Source: an uncultured Catenibacterium sp. (GTDB lineage: Bacteria > Bacillota_I > Bacilli_A > Erysipelotrichales > Coprobacillaceae). From it: a stretch of 5,455 nt of DNA. The notes under the pieces were generated by a model. That model searched no databases, was not told the origin of the DNA, and saw only the letters and a list, made by a program, of their open reading frames with translations. This document shows, piece after piece, positions 1-4,887 of the stretch. The stretch spans positions 1 to 5,455 of the forward strand of contig UQGS01000081.1 of NCBI GenBank assembly GCA_900540685.1, given 5' to 3'. Numbering within the stretch: the stretch's first letter is position 1; every line of letters starts with the position of its first letter. Position numbers and translations under genes: made by a program.

Positions 1-4
1 GGGC

Positions 5-22
5 CACGAGATAAATCTCCTT
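5..22 (-). promoter_or_regulatory. Possible ribosome binding site and GTG start of a gene running off the left edge
   Basis: On the minus strand AAGGAG (17-22) lies 9 nt before a GTG codon (7-5), just downstream of the stop of the 193-aa gene. This would suit the start of another minus-strand gene in the same operon, but only two codons are inside the window. The same bases can also form an imperfect stem, with GGACACGA (33-26) facing TCGTGGCC near the edge. They could therefore instead belong to a hairpin behind the 193-aa gene. Confidence 0.25.
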
Positions 23-38
23 TTTTATCGTGTCCTTT

Positions 39-620
39 TTACAGGGTCCATTTTACTCTTACAACAACCTTTTCATAATATTCATAGTGTTCTGATGCAC
101 AATCATTGAAATCATCCCATCCATTTTCTATCCACTTAGATAGGTACACCTTATTGTCATCAATAGTGAGTACATTCTCCTGTGGATTCATCTTAAAATG
201 AAACCTTCTAGGATAATAACAAACCAACTCTTCATCCTGACTTATAATATGCACATTTTCACCTATGATACATAAATTATAGGTGTTTATTTTCTTGATA
301 TTAAGCTCTGTGACAGTTTCTAATATTTCATCTGGTAAATACTTATAAAGGATCATAATCCCCTTATTATAGTCTCCCTGCAAGAAATAGAAGTAGTTAT
401 TTAGGAATACAGGCTTTCCATATAATACATTCTTCTGGCGTTTAAAAGGCTGAATAACCTTCCTGTTTTCATAATCATAGAAAGATATCATAGAACCCTT
501 GTGATTCTTGTGGAACTCATAGAATTCAACATAATCACTTATTGCATATCCAAAACGTGTTTGTCCTTCTATATTATCGATAGTTGTACCATTAACTTGA
601 TTAAATTGAATAATATTCAT
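39..620 (-). CDS. Hypothetical protein, 193 aa, cytoplasmic, function unknown
   Basis: The ATG at 618-620 is preceded by a perfect AGGAGG (627-632) with a 6-nt spacer, which fixes the start; the stop is TAA at 39-41. I do not recognise a family motif. The product is rich in Tyr, Phe, Asn and Ile, with many short alternating hydrophobic stretches such as FYFLQGDYNKG and NVHIISQDEELVCYYP. This suggests a mainly beta-stranded soluble protein, perhaps with repeated beta units. There is no signal peptide or membrane segment. The right end of an IS200/IS605-type element lies about 20 bp upstream of the start, so the native promoter has probably been displaced. Expression may now depend on read-through from tnpB and its RNA region. 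The C-terminus stops shortly after a basic VVVRVKWTL tail; whether that is the family's natural end cannot be told from here. Confidence 0.75.
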   Translation of the reverse strand: MNIIQFNQVNGTTIDNIEGQTRFGYAISDYVEFYEFHKNHKGSMISFYDYENRKVIQPFKRQKNVLYGKPVFLNNYFYFLQGDYNKGIMILYKYLPDEILETVTELNIKKINTYNLCIIGENVHIISQDEELVCYYPRRFHFKMNPQENVLTIDDNKVYLSKWIENGWDDFNDCASEHYEYYEKVVVRVKWTL

Positions 621-641
621 AGTGCACCTCCTACCTCAATT

Positions 642-838
642 CTGACTACTCCCACGGGCAAGCCCGTGGGGTTCTGATTGCCAAGTGTAGCTTGTAATCG
701 TACATCATTTTCAGACTTTGGAGTTACAAGTGTAAATCTATTTGAATCAGAACTTTCATTACCAAGCAGTCCAGCGACCACATTAACGGTAAATTTCTAC
801 TTTCGTAAGGAAGTATAATCAATCTCCCTGAATATGTT
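642..838 (-). ncRNA. Presumptive omega-RNA (reRNA) scaffold downstream of tnpB
   Basis: About 200 nt between the tnpB stop and the right end hold nested complementary segments. GTTCTGATT (671-679) pairs with AATCAGAAC (745-753), CTTGTAA (691-697) with TTACAAG (724-730), TTACC (759-763) with GGTAA (788-792), and the 651-670 hairpin closes the 3' side. In this family the TnpB guide RNA comes from the 3' end of tnpB through the right end, and its guide is the flanking host DNA just beyond. Here the guide would start near 642 and run toward 622, through the ribosome binding site of the next gene. The pairings are seen; the RNA itself, its 5' end (probably inside tnpB) and its activity are inferred. 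Confidence 0.5.
651..670 (-). repeat. Right-end hairpin of the IS element
   Basis: A perfect inverted repeat: CCCACGGGC and GCCCGTGGG separated by AA. It is GC-rich in an AT-rich setting. Subterminal hairpins of this sort are the sites recognised by TnpA at the ends of IS200/IS605 elements. On the minus strand its apex reads GGCTTGCC, resembling the left-end hairpin apex CGCTTGCG (3187-3170), which supports the pair being the two ends of one element. It has no U-tract on the minus strand, so it is not a typical terminator. Confidence 0.8.
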
Positions 839-2452
839 TTACGCTATCTTAATTCCGCTATTTAATACCTTGATCTCGTTAACCTTAATCCATTCGATTA
901 GGGCTTTTTCTTTGCTGTAACACTTATCAAATTCAGAAATACATTTGTTTTTATCTATATCTTGGGTTCTGTAATCGTAACAGTATAATAGGAATGATGA
1001 ATACCAGTCTCGTTGTACCTCTGTACCATCTTGCAGCTTATACATTCGGTCAGATAATCTCTTTTTAATATAGTCATCAACAGTATGGTCGTACTGTGAG
1101 GCTCTATAATCATTAGATACTTCAATATATGTACCACCTGATACCTTGAATTTCTGTTCTACAGCAGTTTGAAACCCAGAAGGACATCTATTCTTTATGG
1201 ATTTGCCAAAGCGCTTTTTACTATTAAACTTGCCTTTACTATTGACCGTAGTTTCTTTAGCTCTTCTCATAAGCTTACCTGCATTTTTGGGTTCTGTGAT
1301 AAATACATCTCCAAGACTTCTTAAATGGTTAGCGTCTTCATTTATTGCAAGCTGTCTGTTTATGGCATTGATGCGACATAGTTCAGAGTGCTTTGTTTTC
1401 AGCTTCTTATAATGATTTGAATAAATCCAAATTTTACGGCCTTTTTTAACAGTACCATCATCATTATAATTCTGCGGATTAGTTGCACGTCTTGACCTGT
1501 CCATAGCACGGTAAAGCAGACGTTCTTTTCTCTCAGAAGTCTGAATACTGTTGCCACGCTCTGAAAGATTCTTCAAGCCCACCTCAGTATCAGATGTATA
1601 AGCAACAGTCTGTGTACCAATATCAGCACCTATCATACCTTTGCCGAGCTTATGTCTTGGATTGCCATGCTTATCATATTTTGGCTTCGCTTTACCCTCG
1701 ATAGTAAGATGCAGATATACTCTGTATTTACCTCTTATCATCCTGGGAACAAGCGTAACATAGCAGGGTCTGTATGTATCTATGCAATAGCCATCTTTAA
1801 TAAGAGTGTTGACAGCCTTGTCATCCAGAATCTCAGATTCGGCAAGATATGATAAAATGGCATCTATTTCATCCTGTTGAAATCTATCATTTATTTGTAT
1901 TCCAAATACCATCCTGCCAAGTTTGAATTGAAGCTTATTATCCTTAACGAATATGCGGATACCACGATTCATCTGTTTCGCACGAATACAAGGCAGTTCT
2001 CCATATTTTGAGAAATGTAAGATATTACCATTGCCATATAAGCATTTCTCAATACCACGCCATATATCTTCGGCTTTAGTCAGAGCAAATACAGCATCTA
2101 CACCATATTTCTTGCCTATTGGAATCATGGACGTTCTGCAGTATTCCCATGTAATATTATAAGCTTTCTGCATTTCATTAAGTTGTTTGGCATAAGTTTT
2201 GCGCTTATCCCTATCTTTAGTGTTACCATAAAGAAACAGTAATTTACGGTATCTCTTTGTACGCATAAGCTGGTCATAATTCTTTCTCATAAGACCTACA
2301 AGTTCGTTGCCTGCTTTTCTGATCTTATTCGAAAGCTTTACAACTTTTTGTATATCAGAAGAAGACATATCAGTTTCTACAGCCAGGATATGCCTGTCAG
2401 AAAGCTTATGAAATTGTTTTAGTTGTCTTTTATGTTCTTTATCAGTTATCAT
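839..2452 (-). CDS. tnpB: TnpB-type RNA-guided nuclease (IS200/IS605 OrfB), zinc-finger-less
   Basis: The 537-aa product has the RuvC-like triad of TnpB: D277 in the IGADIGTQT motif, E387 in VFITEPKNAGK and D482 in QRDWYSSFLL. By family knowledge TnpB uses an omega-RNA to cut DNA next to a short target motif. The residues before about 270 should form the RNA- and motif-binding lobe. The four-cysteine zinc finger usual just before the last aspartate is missing: residues 435-482 contain no Cys, and YRASQYDHTVDDYIKK occupies its place. The protein is longer than the roughly 400 aa of common TnpB, mainly through an extended N-terminal half. The ATG at 2452 follows AAGGAG with a 7-nt spacer and overlaps the 3' end of the tnpA remnant by 11 bp, suggesting coupled translation. 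No frameshift or internal stop is seen, so it may be active even though its partner transposase is not. Confidence 0.88.
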   Translation of the reverse strand: MITDKEHKRQLKQFHKLSDRHILAVETDMSSSDIQKVVKLSNKIRKAGNELVGLMRKNYDQLMRTKRYRKLLFLYGNTKDRDKRKTYAKQLNEMQKAYNITWEYCRTSMIPIGKKYGVDAVFALTKAEDIWRGIEKCLYGNGNILHFSKYGELPCIRAKQMNRGIRIFVKDNKLQFKLGRMVFGIQINDRFQQDEIDAILSYLAESEILDDKAVNTLIKDGYCIDTYRPCYVTLVPRMIRGKYRVYLHLTIEGKAKPKYDKHGNPRHKLGKGMIGADIGTQTVAYTSDTEVGLKNLSERGNSIQTSERKERLLYRAMDRSRRATNPQNYNDDGTVKKGRKIWIYSNHYKKLKTKHSELCRINAINRQLAINEDANHLRSLGDVFITEPKNAGKLMRRAKETTVNSKGKFNSKKRFGKSIKNRCPSGFQTAVEQKFKVSGGTYIEVSNDYRASQYDHTVDDYIKKRLSDRMYKLQDGTEVQRDWYSSFLLYCYDYRTQDIDKNKCISEFDKCYSKEKALIEWIKVNEIKVLNSGIKIA

Positions 2453-2783
2453 TTTTCTGCTCCTTAATATACTTGATTACTGTAGATACAAAATATCCTC
2501 TAGACCATAAAATACCGCATCCTGCATAGGATTGTATTAATTGTGGAAATGCCTTGAATAGTTCAATAGCACTTATATTATTTAAAGTTTTTACAACGTC
2601 ACATAGAGCGACTCTTTGTGGTACATCTACAAAGATATGTATACAGTCAGGCATCACAACAAGAGCCTTAATGTGATAATAAATTTTCTGTAATATCTGT
2701 TTCAATATTTCCTCTACATTACCTTTTAATACCAGAAATATGAATTTAGAATATCTGATGATATGATACTGTATCTGATATTT
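2442..2783 (-). pseudogene. tnpA: Decayed Y1 (HUH) transposase TnpA remnant
   Basis: The open frame reads ALVVMPDCIHIFVDVP, then LWSRGYFVSTV and KYIKEQ, clear relatives of IS200-type TnpA segments (usually VMPDHVHLL, LWSRGYFVSTVG and RYIxxQ). Three defects are visible. The first His of the metal-binding HUH triad is Cys (C-I-H). About nine or ten residues normally lying between STVG and the catalytic-tyrosine helix are missing, although a candidate Tyr remains in IKYIKEQ. There is no good start: the only start-like codon downstream of the in-frame TGA (2786-2784) is a TTG at 2705, giving 87 aa against the usual 130-150. Upstream of that TTG the frame still reads YHIIRYSKF and VLKGNVEEILKQ, which resembles a TnpA N-terminus and overlaps the preceding ORF in another frame. 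This points to a frameshift or deletion. It should be catalytically dead. Confidence 0.8.
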
Positions 2784-2923
2784 TCAATACGAAGCAAGTC
2801 AAGAAATATGATACTCTCACCTTCCTCAACAGAATAGATACGTGCAGGGTTTTCAAGTTTTGTTTTCCATCCAGTAGAAATGGAGATATTTATTTGTATA
2901 TTGTCACTTTTAGTTCGTGCCAT
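2726..2923 (-). CDS. Small ribbon-helix-helix-like DNA-binding protein of the IS element, probably damaged C-terminus
   Basis: Sixty-five residues from the ATG at 2923; a longer reading from TTG at 2938 is less likely. The strand NIQINISIS followed by the helical segment WKTKLENPARIYSVEEGESI and FLDLLR fits a CopG/Arc-type ribbon-helix-helix fold, in which a paired strand enters the DNA groove. A role as regulator of the element's genes is inferred. A proline within the predicted first helix (ENPARIY) is unusual. After LLR the frame runs into what another frame reads as the TnpA N-terminus, so the last 20 or so residues are probably not native. The start ATG overlaps the stop of the preceding Asn-rich ORF (TAATG), and its own ribosome site is weak (GGAAAAA), so coupled translation is likely. 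A non-functional relic is the alternative. Confidence 0.55.
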   Translation of the reverse strand: MARTKSDNIQINISISTGWKTKLENPARIYSVEEGESIIFLDLLRIENIRYSIISSDILNSYFWY

Positions 2924-3064
2924 TACTTTTTTCCGCAACTTGAATGATATGCTGAATTATTAGGATTGCACTGCTCTGCATGGTTATTATTGTTCGCTAT
3001 ATGTGCAGTATTATTAGGATTTTTCTGATCACAGTGATGGTTGTTTTGTTGTATGTGTATTCAT
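2923..3064 (-). pseudogene. Asn-rich tandem-repeat small ORF, probably frameshifted near its start
   Basis: A stop-free frame of 45 codons (3060-2926, stop TAA 2925-2923) encodes two 18-residue imperfect repeats: HCDQKNPNNTAHIANNNN and HAEQCNPNNSAYHSSCGK. The shared QxNPNNxA core and His/Asn bias look like real protein selection rather than chance. The frame has no ATG, GTG or TTG; an ATG at 3064-3062 lies one frame away and soon stops, so a small indel near the start is likely. I do not know a function for NPNN repeats. The TAATG junction couples it to the ribbon-helix-helix ORF, so it seems to be an integral part of the IS element. Confidence 0.4.
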
Positions 3065-3119
3065 ATCATAGTTACTTTTACTAATGATCTGTTTACTTTC
3101 TATACTTTAATATACATAG

Positions 3120-3150
3120 ATTATATATCATTTTTCTAAGTATTTATCAA
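3120..3150 (-). promoter_or_regulatory. Candidate promoter of the IS element genes
   Basis: On the minus strand TTGATA (3150-3145) and TATAAT (3125-3120) are separated by 19 bp, a little longer than the preferred 17. It lies just inside the left-end structure and would transcribe the Asn-rich ORF, the ribbon-helix-helix ORF, tnpA and tnpB. The consensus -10 is strong, but chance matches are common in such AT-rich DNA. Confidence 0.35.
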
Positions 3151-3156
3151 GTGAAA

Positions 3157-3200
3157 TGTGGCTTTTATTCCACACGCAAGCGTATGGTTTTTTCGCCACA
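3157..3200 (-). repeat. Left-end cruciform of the IS element
   Basis: An outer 6-bp stem TGTGGC/GCCACA (3157-3162 with 3195-3200) encloses a symmetric internal loop of 7 nt on each side. Beyond it is an inner 8-bp stem with one mismatch (3170-3177 with 3180-3187). The apex, CGCTTGCG on the minus strand, resembles that of the right-end hairpin. A TTGAT pentamer lies 7 nt outside it (3212-3208). This matches the subterminal, single-strand-recognised hairpins of IS200/IS605 elements. Confidence 0.65.
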
Positions 3201-3294
3201 AATTTATATCAAGAAGTACTACTATCAGACGGATTTTTATAAACTGCTTTTATTTGATGCTCGAATATGACAGCATTACTTGAATCATATCTTT

Positions 3295-3330
3295 AAAAGA
3301 AAAAAGAGGGAAAGTAATATAAACTCTCCC
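3295..3330 (-). terminator. Intrinsic terminator
   Basis: On the minus strand GGGAGAGT (3330-3323) pairs with ACTTTCCC (3315-3308), with one mismatch in eight, across the loop TTATATT. It is followed by TCTTTTTTCTTTT (3307-3295). This is a classic stem plus U-tract for minus-strand transcription. It would end transcripts started at the 3376-3404 promoter after about 70 nt and also stop any read-through from the ATPase gene. Confidence 0.65.
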
Positions 3331-3369
3331 CCGCCTGTAGGCTTCGCAAGTTTCTACAGAACGATCACT
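3295..3369 (-). ncRNA. Candidate short structured RNA or 5' leader, about 70 nt
   Basis: A near-consensus promoter (3376-3404) points into a stretch that forms two hairpins and then a U-run. The first hairpin, minus strand, is CTGTAG with CTACAG around an inner CTT-GCG-AAG stem. The second is the terminator stem. No ORF of note lies within it. It could be a free small RNA. It could also be an attenuated leader that once led into the 193-aa gene, which would start about 110 nt downstream if the IS element were absent. I do not recognise a known riboswitch or RNA family. Confidence 0.45.
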
Positions 3370-3375
3370 AGAATT

Positions 3376-3404
3376 AATATATGTTATTTTGATTGTTTTG
3401 TCAA
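3376..3404 (-). promoter_or_regulatory. Strong sigma-A-type promoter
   Basis: On the minus strand a perfect -35 TTGACA (3404-3399), a 17-bp spacer and the -10 TATATT (3381-3376), one base from consensus. Start of transcription is expected near 3369. It is the best promoter in the window, yet no ORF directly follows it, which argues for a short RNA or a leader. Two tandem 23-bp repeats end 2 bp upstream of the -35. Confidence 0.6.
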
Positions 3405-3406
3405 TA

Positions 3407-3453
3407 ATTCAAAACGGGTTTATTACTCTATTCAAAACGGGTTTATTACTCTA
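3407..3453. repeat. Two tandem 23-bp direct repeats
   Basis: Identical back-to-back copies at 3407-3429 and 3430-3452, plus the first base of a third. The core read on the plus strand is TTCAAAACGGGTTTATTACT. They sit between the ATPase stop codon (3471) and the -35 box of the strong minus-strand promoter, where activator or UP-element sites would be. A slippage duplication with no role is the simple alternative. Confidence 0.8.
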
Positions 3454-3470
3454 TGATTGATTTGCTCTTA

Positions 3471-4685
3471 CTATGTCCATTTCTCAGCTAAAAGGAAATC
3501 ACGAATATTTTGATGTTTAATACCATTTCGGCTCATATCAAATTCATCAAGAGAAACTACATACTTAGGGAAATTGTCTCGGATATTATCATATGCACCA
3601 AATTCACGTTTAATTGTATCTTCTGATGCTAAGAGATATGTTACCTGAACATACAACTTTTCACCATGTTTATCACATACAAAATCAATTTCTTTTTCTC
3701 CTGTTTTACCAACAGTCACTTTATAGCCTCGACGTAATAATTCAAGATAGACAATATTTTCTAGAATGAGATTTATATCTCGCATATTGCCTCCAAAAAT
3801 AGCTTCACGGATACCGTGATCTGCAATATAATACTTTTCATTTGTAGAAAGTATCTGTTTGCCTTGTAGATCAACTCGTTTCACTTGATAGAACAGATAA
3901 GCATCGCAACAATATTTGATATAGTTTAGGATTGTTTCTGGCGCAACAGTACGTTGTTCACTTTTGAGAAACTTTGCAAGAGAATTTGCAGAGAAGGTTG
4001 TACCTACATTCGCAATCACATATGCAATAATACGTTCTAGTAAATCTACATCACGTATTTTATTGCGTTTCACAATATCTTTAAGCTGTACAGAGTTAAA
4101 TAAGTCGTGAAGATATTGTTTAGATGGTTCATCTGCATATTGAATATTCGCAAGATAGGGCATGCCTCCGGTAATGAGATACTTTTGAAAACATTGTTGG
4201 ATTGAATTATTAGGGTAAATTGGACGATATAATTCGATGAATTCTCCAAAAGAAAATGGATAGATGACAAACTCTACATATCTTCCACCTAAATAAGTGG
4301 CAAGTTCACCTGACAATAGCTTTGCGTTTGATCCAGTGATATAGATATCACAATCCAATGATACACGAAAAGAATTAATGCACTTCTCCCAATCTTTCAC
4401 TTCCTGAATCTCATCAAAAAAGAGATAGACCTTGCCATCGATATCCTTGGCACGGCAAGTAATTTCGTCATGAAGAGACTGTGCTGTCTGTAAATGAGAA
4501 TAGCTTAAGTCTTCAAAATTGATGGAGATAAACTGTATTGGATTTACACCTGATTCTATAAGTTCCTGTTTAATTAGTTCTAACATAACGGATTTTCCGC
4601 AACGGTGTATTCCTGTTATTACTTTAATTAAATCTAATCCAATAAATGGACGGATACGCTTCATATAGAGATCACGTTTAATCAT
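3471..4685 (-). CDS. AAA-family ATP-binding protein with DUF4143-like C-terminus
   Basis: The 404-aa protein opens with a P-loop ATPase domain: Walker A GIHRCGKS at 25-32, Walker B VYLFFDE at 86-92 and sensor-1-like YITGSN near 115-120. A YLGGRYVEFVIYPFSFGEF segment typical of this family follows. The middle (about 205-290) looks like a winged-helix region. The C-terminus carries a PD-(D/E)XK-like pattern: E309, EIDFV with D334, then YVQVT at 345-349. There Gln and Thr stand where a nuclease has Glu and Lys, so cleavage activity is doubtful. Length and order match the widespread AAA_14/DUF4143 family of bacteria and archaea, whose cellular role is unclear. The ATG follows AAGGGG (4700-4695) with a 9-nt spacer. 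It appears monocistronic: a repeat-rich operator-like region lies upstream, and its 3' side is followed by an independent promoter. Confidence 0.88.
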   Translation of the reverse strand: MIKRDLYMKRIRPFIGLDLIKVITGIHRCGKSVMLELIKQELIESGVNPIQFISINFEDLSYSHLQTAQSLHDEITCRAKDIDGKVYLFFDEIQEVKDWEKCINSFRVSLDCDIYITGSNAKLLSGELATYLGGRYVEFVIYPFSFGEFIELYRPIYPNNSIQQCFQKYLITGGMPYLANIQYADEPSKQYLHDLFNSVQLKDIVKRNKIRDVDLLERIIAYVIANVGTTFSANSLAKFLKSEQRTVAPETILNYIKYCCDAYLFYQVKRVDLQGKQILSTNEKYYIADHGIREAIFGGNMRDINLILENIVYLELLRRGYKVTVGKTGEKEIDFVCDKHGEKLYVQVTYLLASEDTIKREFGAYDNIRDNFPKYVVSLDEFDMSRNGIKHQNIRDFLLAEKWT

Positions 4686-4724
4686 TTATCTCAACCCCTT
4701 TCTTATAACTAATTATGTTATATC

Positions 4725-4753
4725 ACATATATAACTGAAATTTCATGTGTAAA
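4725..4753 (-). promoter_or_regulatory. Candidate promoter of the ATPase gene
   Basis: On the minus strand TTTACA (4753-4748) is followed after 16 bp by TATATG (4731-4726). Both boxes are moderate. The -10 overlaps one copy of the AACTGA motif (minus-strand TCAGTT), and the large palindrome lies just upstream of the -35. That geometry would suit repression, but other -10 choices such as TATAAC (4722-4717) are possible. Confidence 0.35.
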
Positions 4754-4820
4754 TCCATGTTTTGTCAGTTATAACTGACAAAATAGAGAAAATAACAAAA
4801 AATGTAAGTTACAACTGAAA
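4730..4820. repeat. Three AACTGA motifs at exact 40-bp spacing
   Basis: ATAACTGAAA (4731-4740), ATAACTGACA (4771-4780) and ACAACTGAAA (4811-4820) begin exactly 40 bp apart. The middle copy is the right half of the 24-bp palindrome. The third is preceded by AAGTT, giving a partly palindromic AGTTACAACT. The sequence between the copies is not conserved, so this is a set of phased sites rather than a simple tandem duplication. It spans the upstream region of the ATPase gene. Confidence 0.6.
4760..4783. promoter_or_regulatory. Perfect 24-bp palindrome, likely operator of the ATPase gene
   Basis: The half TTTTGTCAGTTA is followed directly by its exact reverse complement TAACTGACAAAA, with no central spacer. 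It lies about 75-100 bp upstream of the ATPase start. A dimeric regulator is the usual reader of such a site. With no spacer and no U-run beyond a short A/T tract, a terminator is less likely. The regulator is not evident in this window. Confidence 0.6.
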
Positions 4821-4853
4821 AGGATGATGACTCGTATCGAGTCATCATCCTTT
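4819..4853 (-). terminator. Long perfect hairpin, probable terminator of the membrane-protein gene
   Basis: A 16-bp perfect stem (AAAGGATGATGACTCG with its complement) and a 3-nt loop lie 35 bp after the stop of the membrane-protein gene. On the minus strand it ends in CCTTTT followed by CAG, so the U-run is short. On the plus strand the tail is TTTCTT. It would insulate the two minus-strand genes, and it abuts the third AACTGA motif. Confidence 0.55.
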
Positions 4854-4887
4854 CTTGCTTTTCATCTACACTCTGGAATTTTTCTAG

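Larger units (their letters stand above)
642..3207 (-). mobile_element. IS200/IS605-family element with decayed tnpA and intact-looking tnpB
   Basis: The unit runs left end, Asn-rich ORF remnant, ribbon-helix-helix ORF, tnpA remnant, tnpB, structured RNA region, right-end hairpin, all on the minus strand. The family call rests on the adjacent Y1-transposase-like and TnpB-like frames and on end hairpins that share a GCTTGC apex (minus strand). The left boundary is inferred: minus-strand TTGAT (3212-3208) is the type of pentanucleotide target used by some IS200/IS605 members, and the left-end structure begins a few bases inside it. The right boundary, just beyond the hairpin near 642, is approximate, because this family makes no target duplication and the exact cleavage site cannot be read directly. 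With TnpA defective, the element should be immobile unless a related TnpA acts in trans. Confidence 0.8.

Noticed and set aside
955..1137. Alternative 60-aa minus-strand ORF in another frame of tnpB
   Set aside because: It lies wholly within tnpB, whose frame carries the RuvC motifs.
1197..2162. Plus-strand ORFs of 66-71 aa inside the tnpB region
   Set aside because: They are antisense to a well-supported gene, have no ribosome binding sites of note and resemble no family.
3170..3194. Plus-strand terminator (stem followed by a T-run)
   Set aside because: No plus-strand gene precedes it, the stem has a mismatch, and the structure is better explained as the IS left end.
3407..3453. Short CRISPR array from the 23-bp repeats
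   Set aside because: The copies are directly adjacent with no spacers, there are only two, and no cas gene is near.
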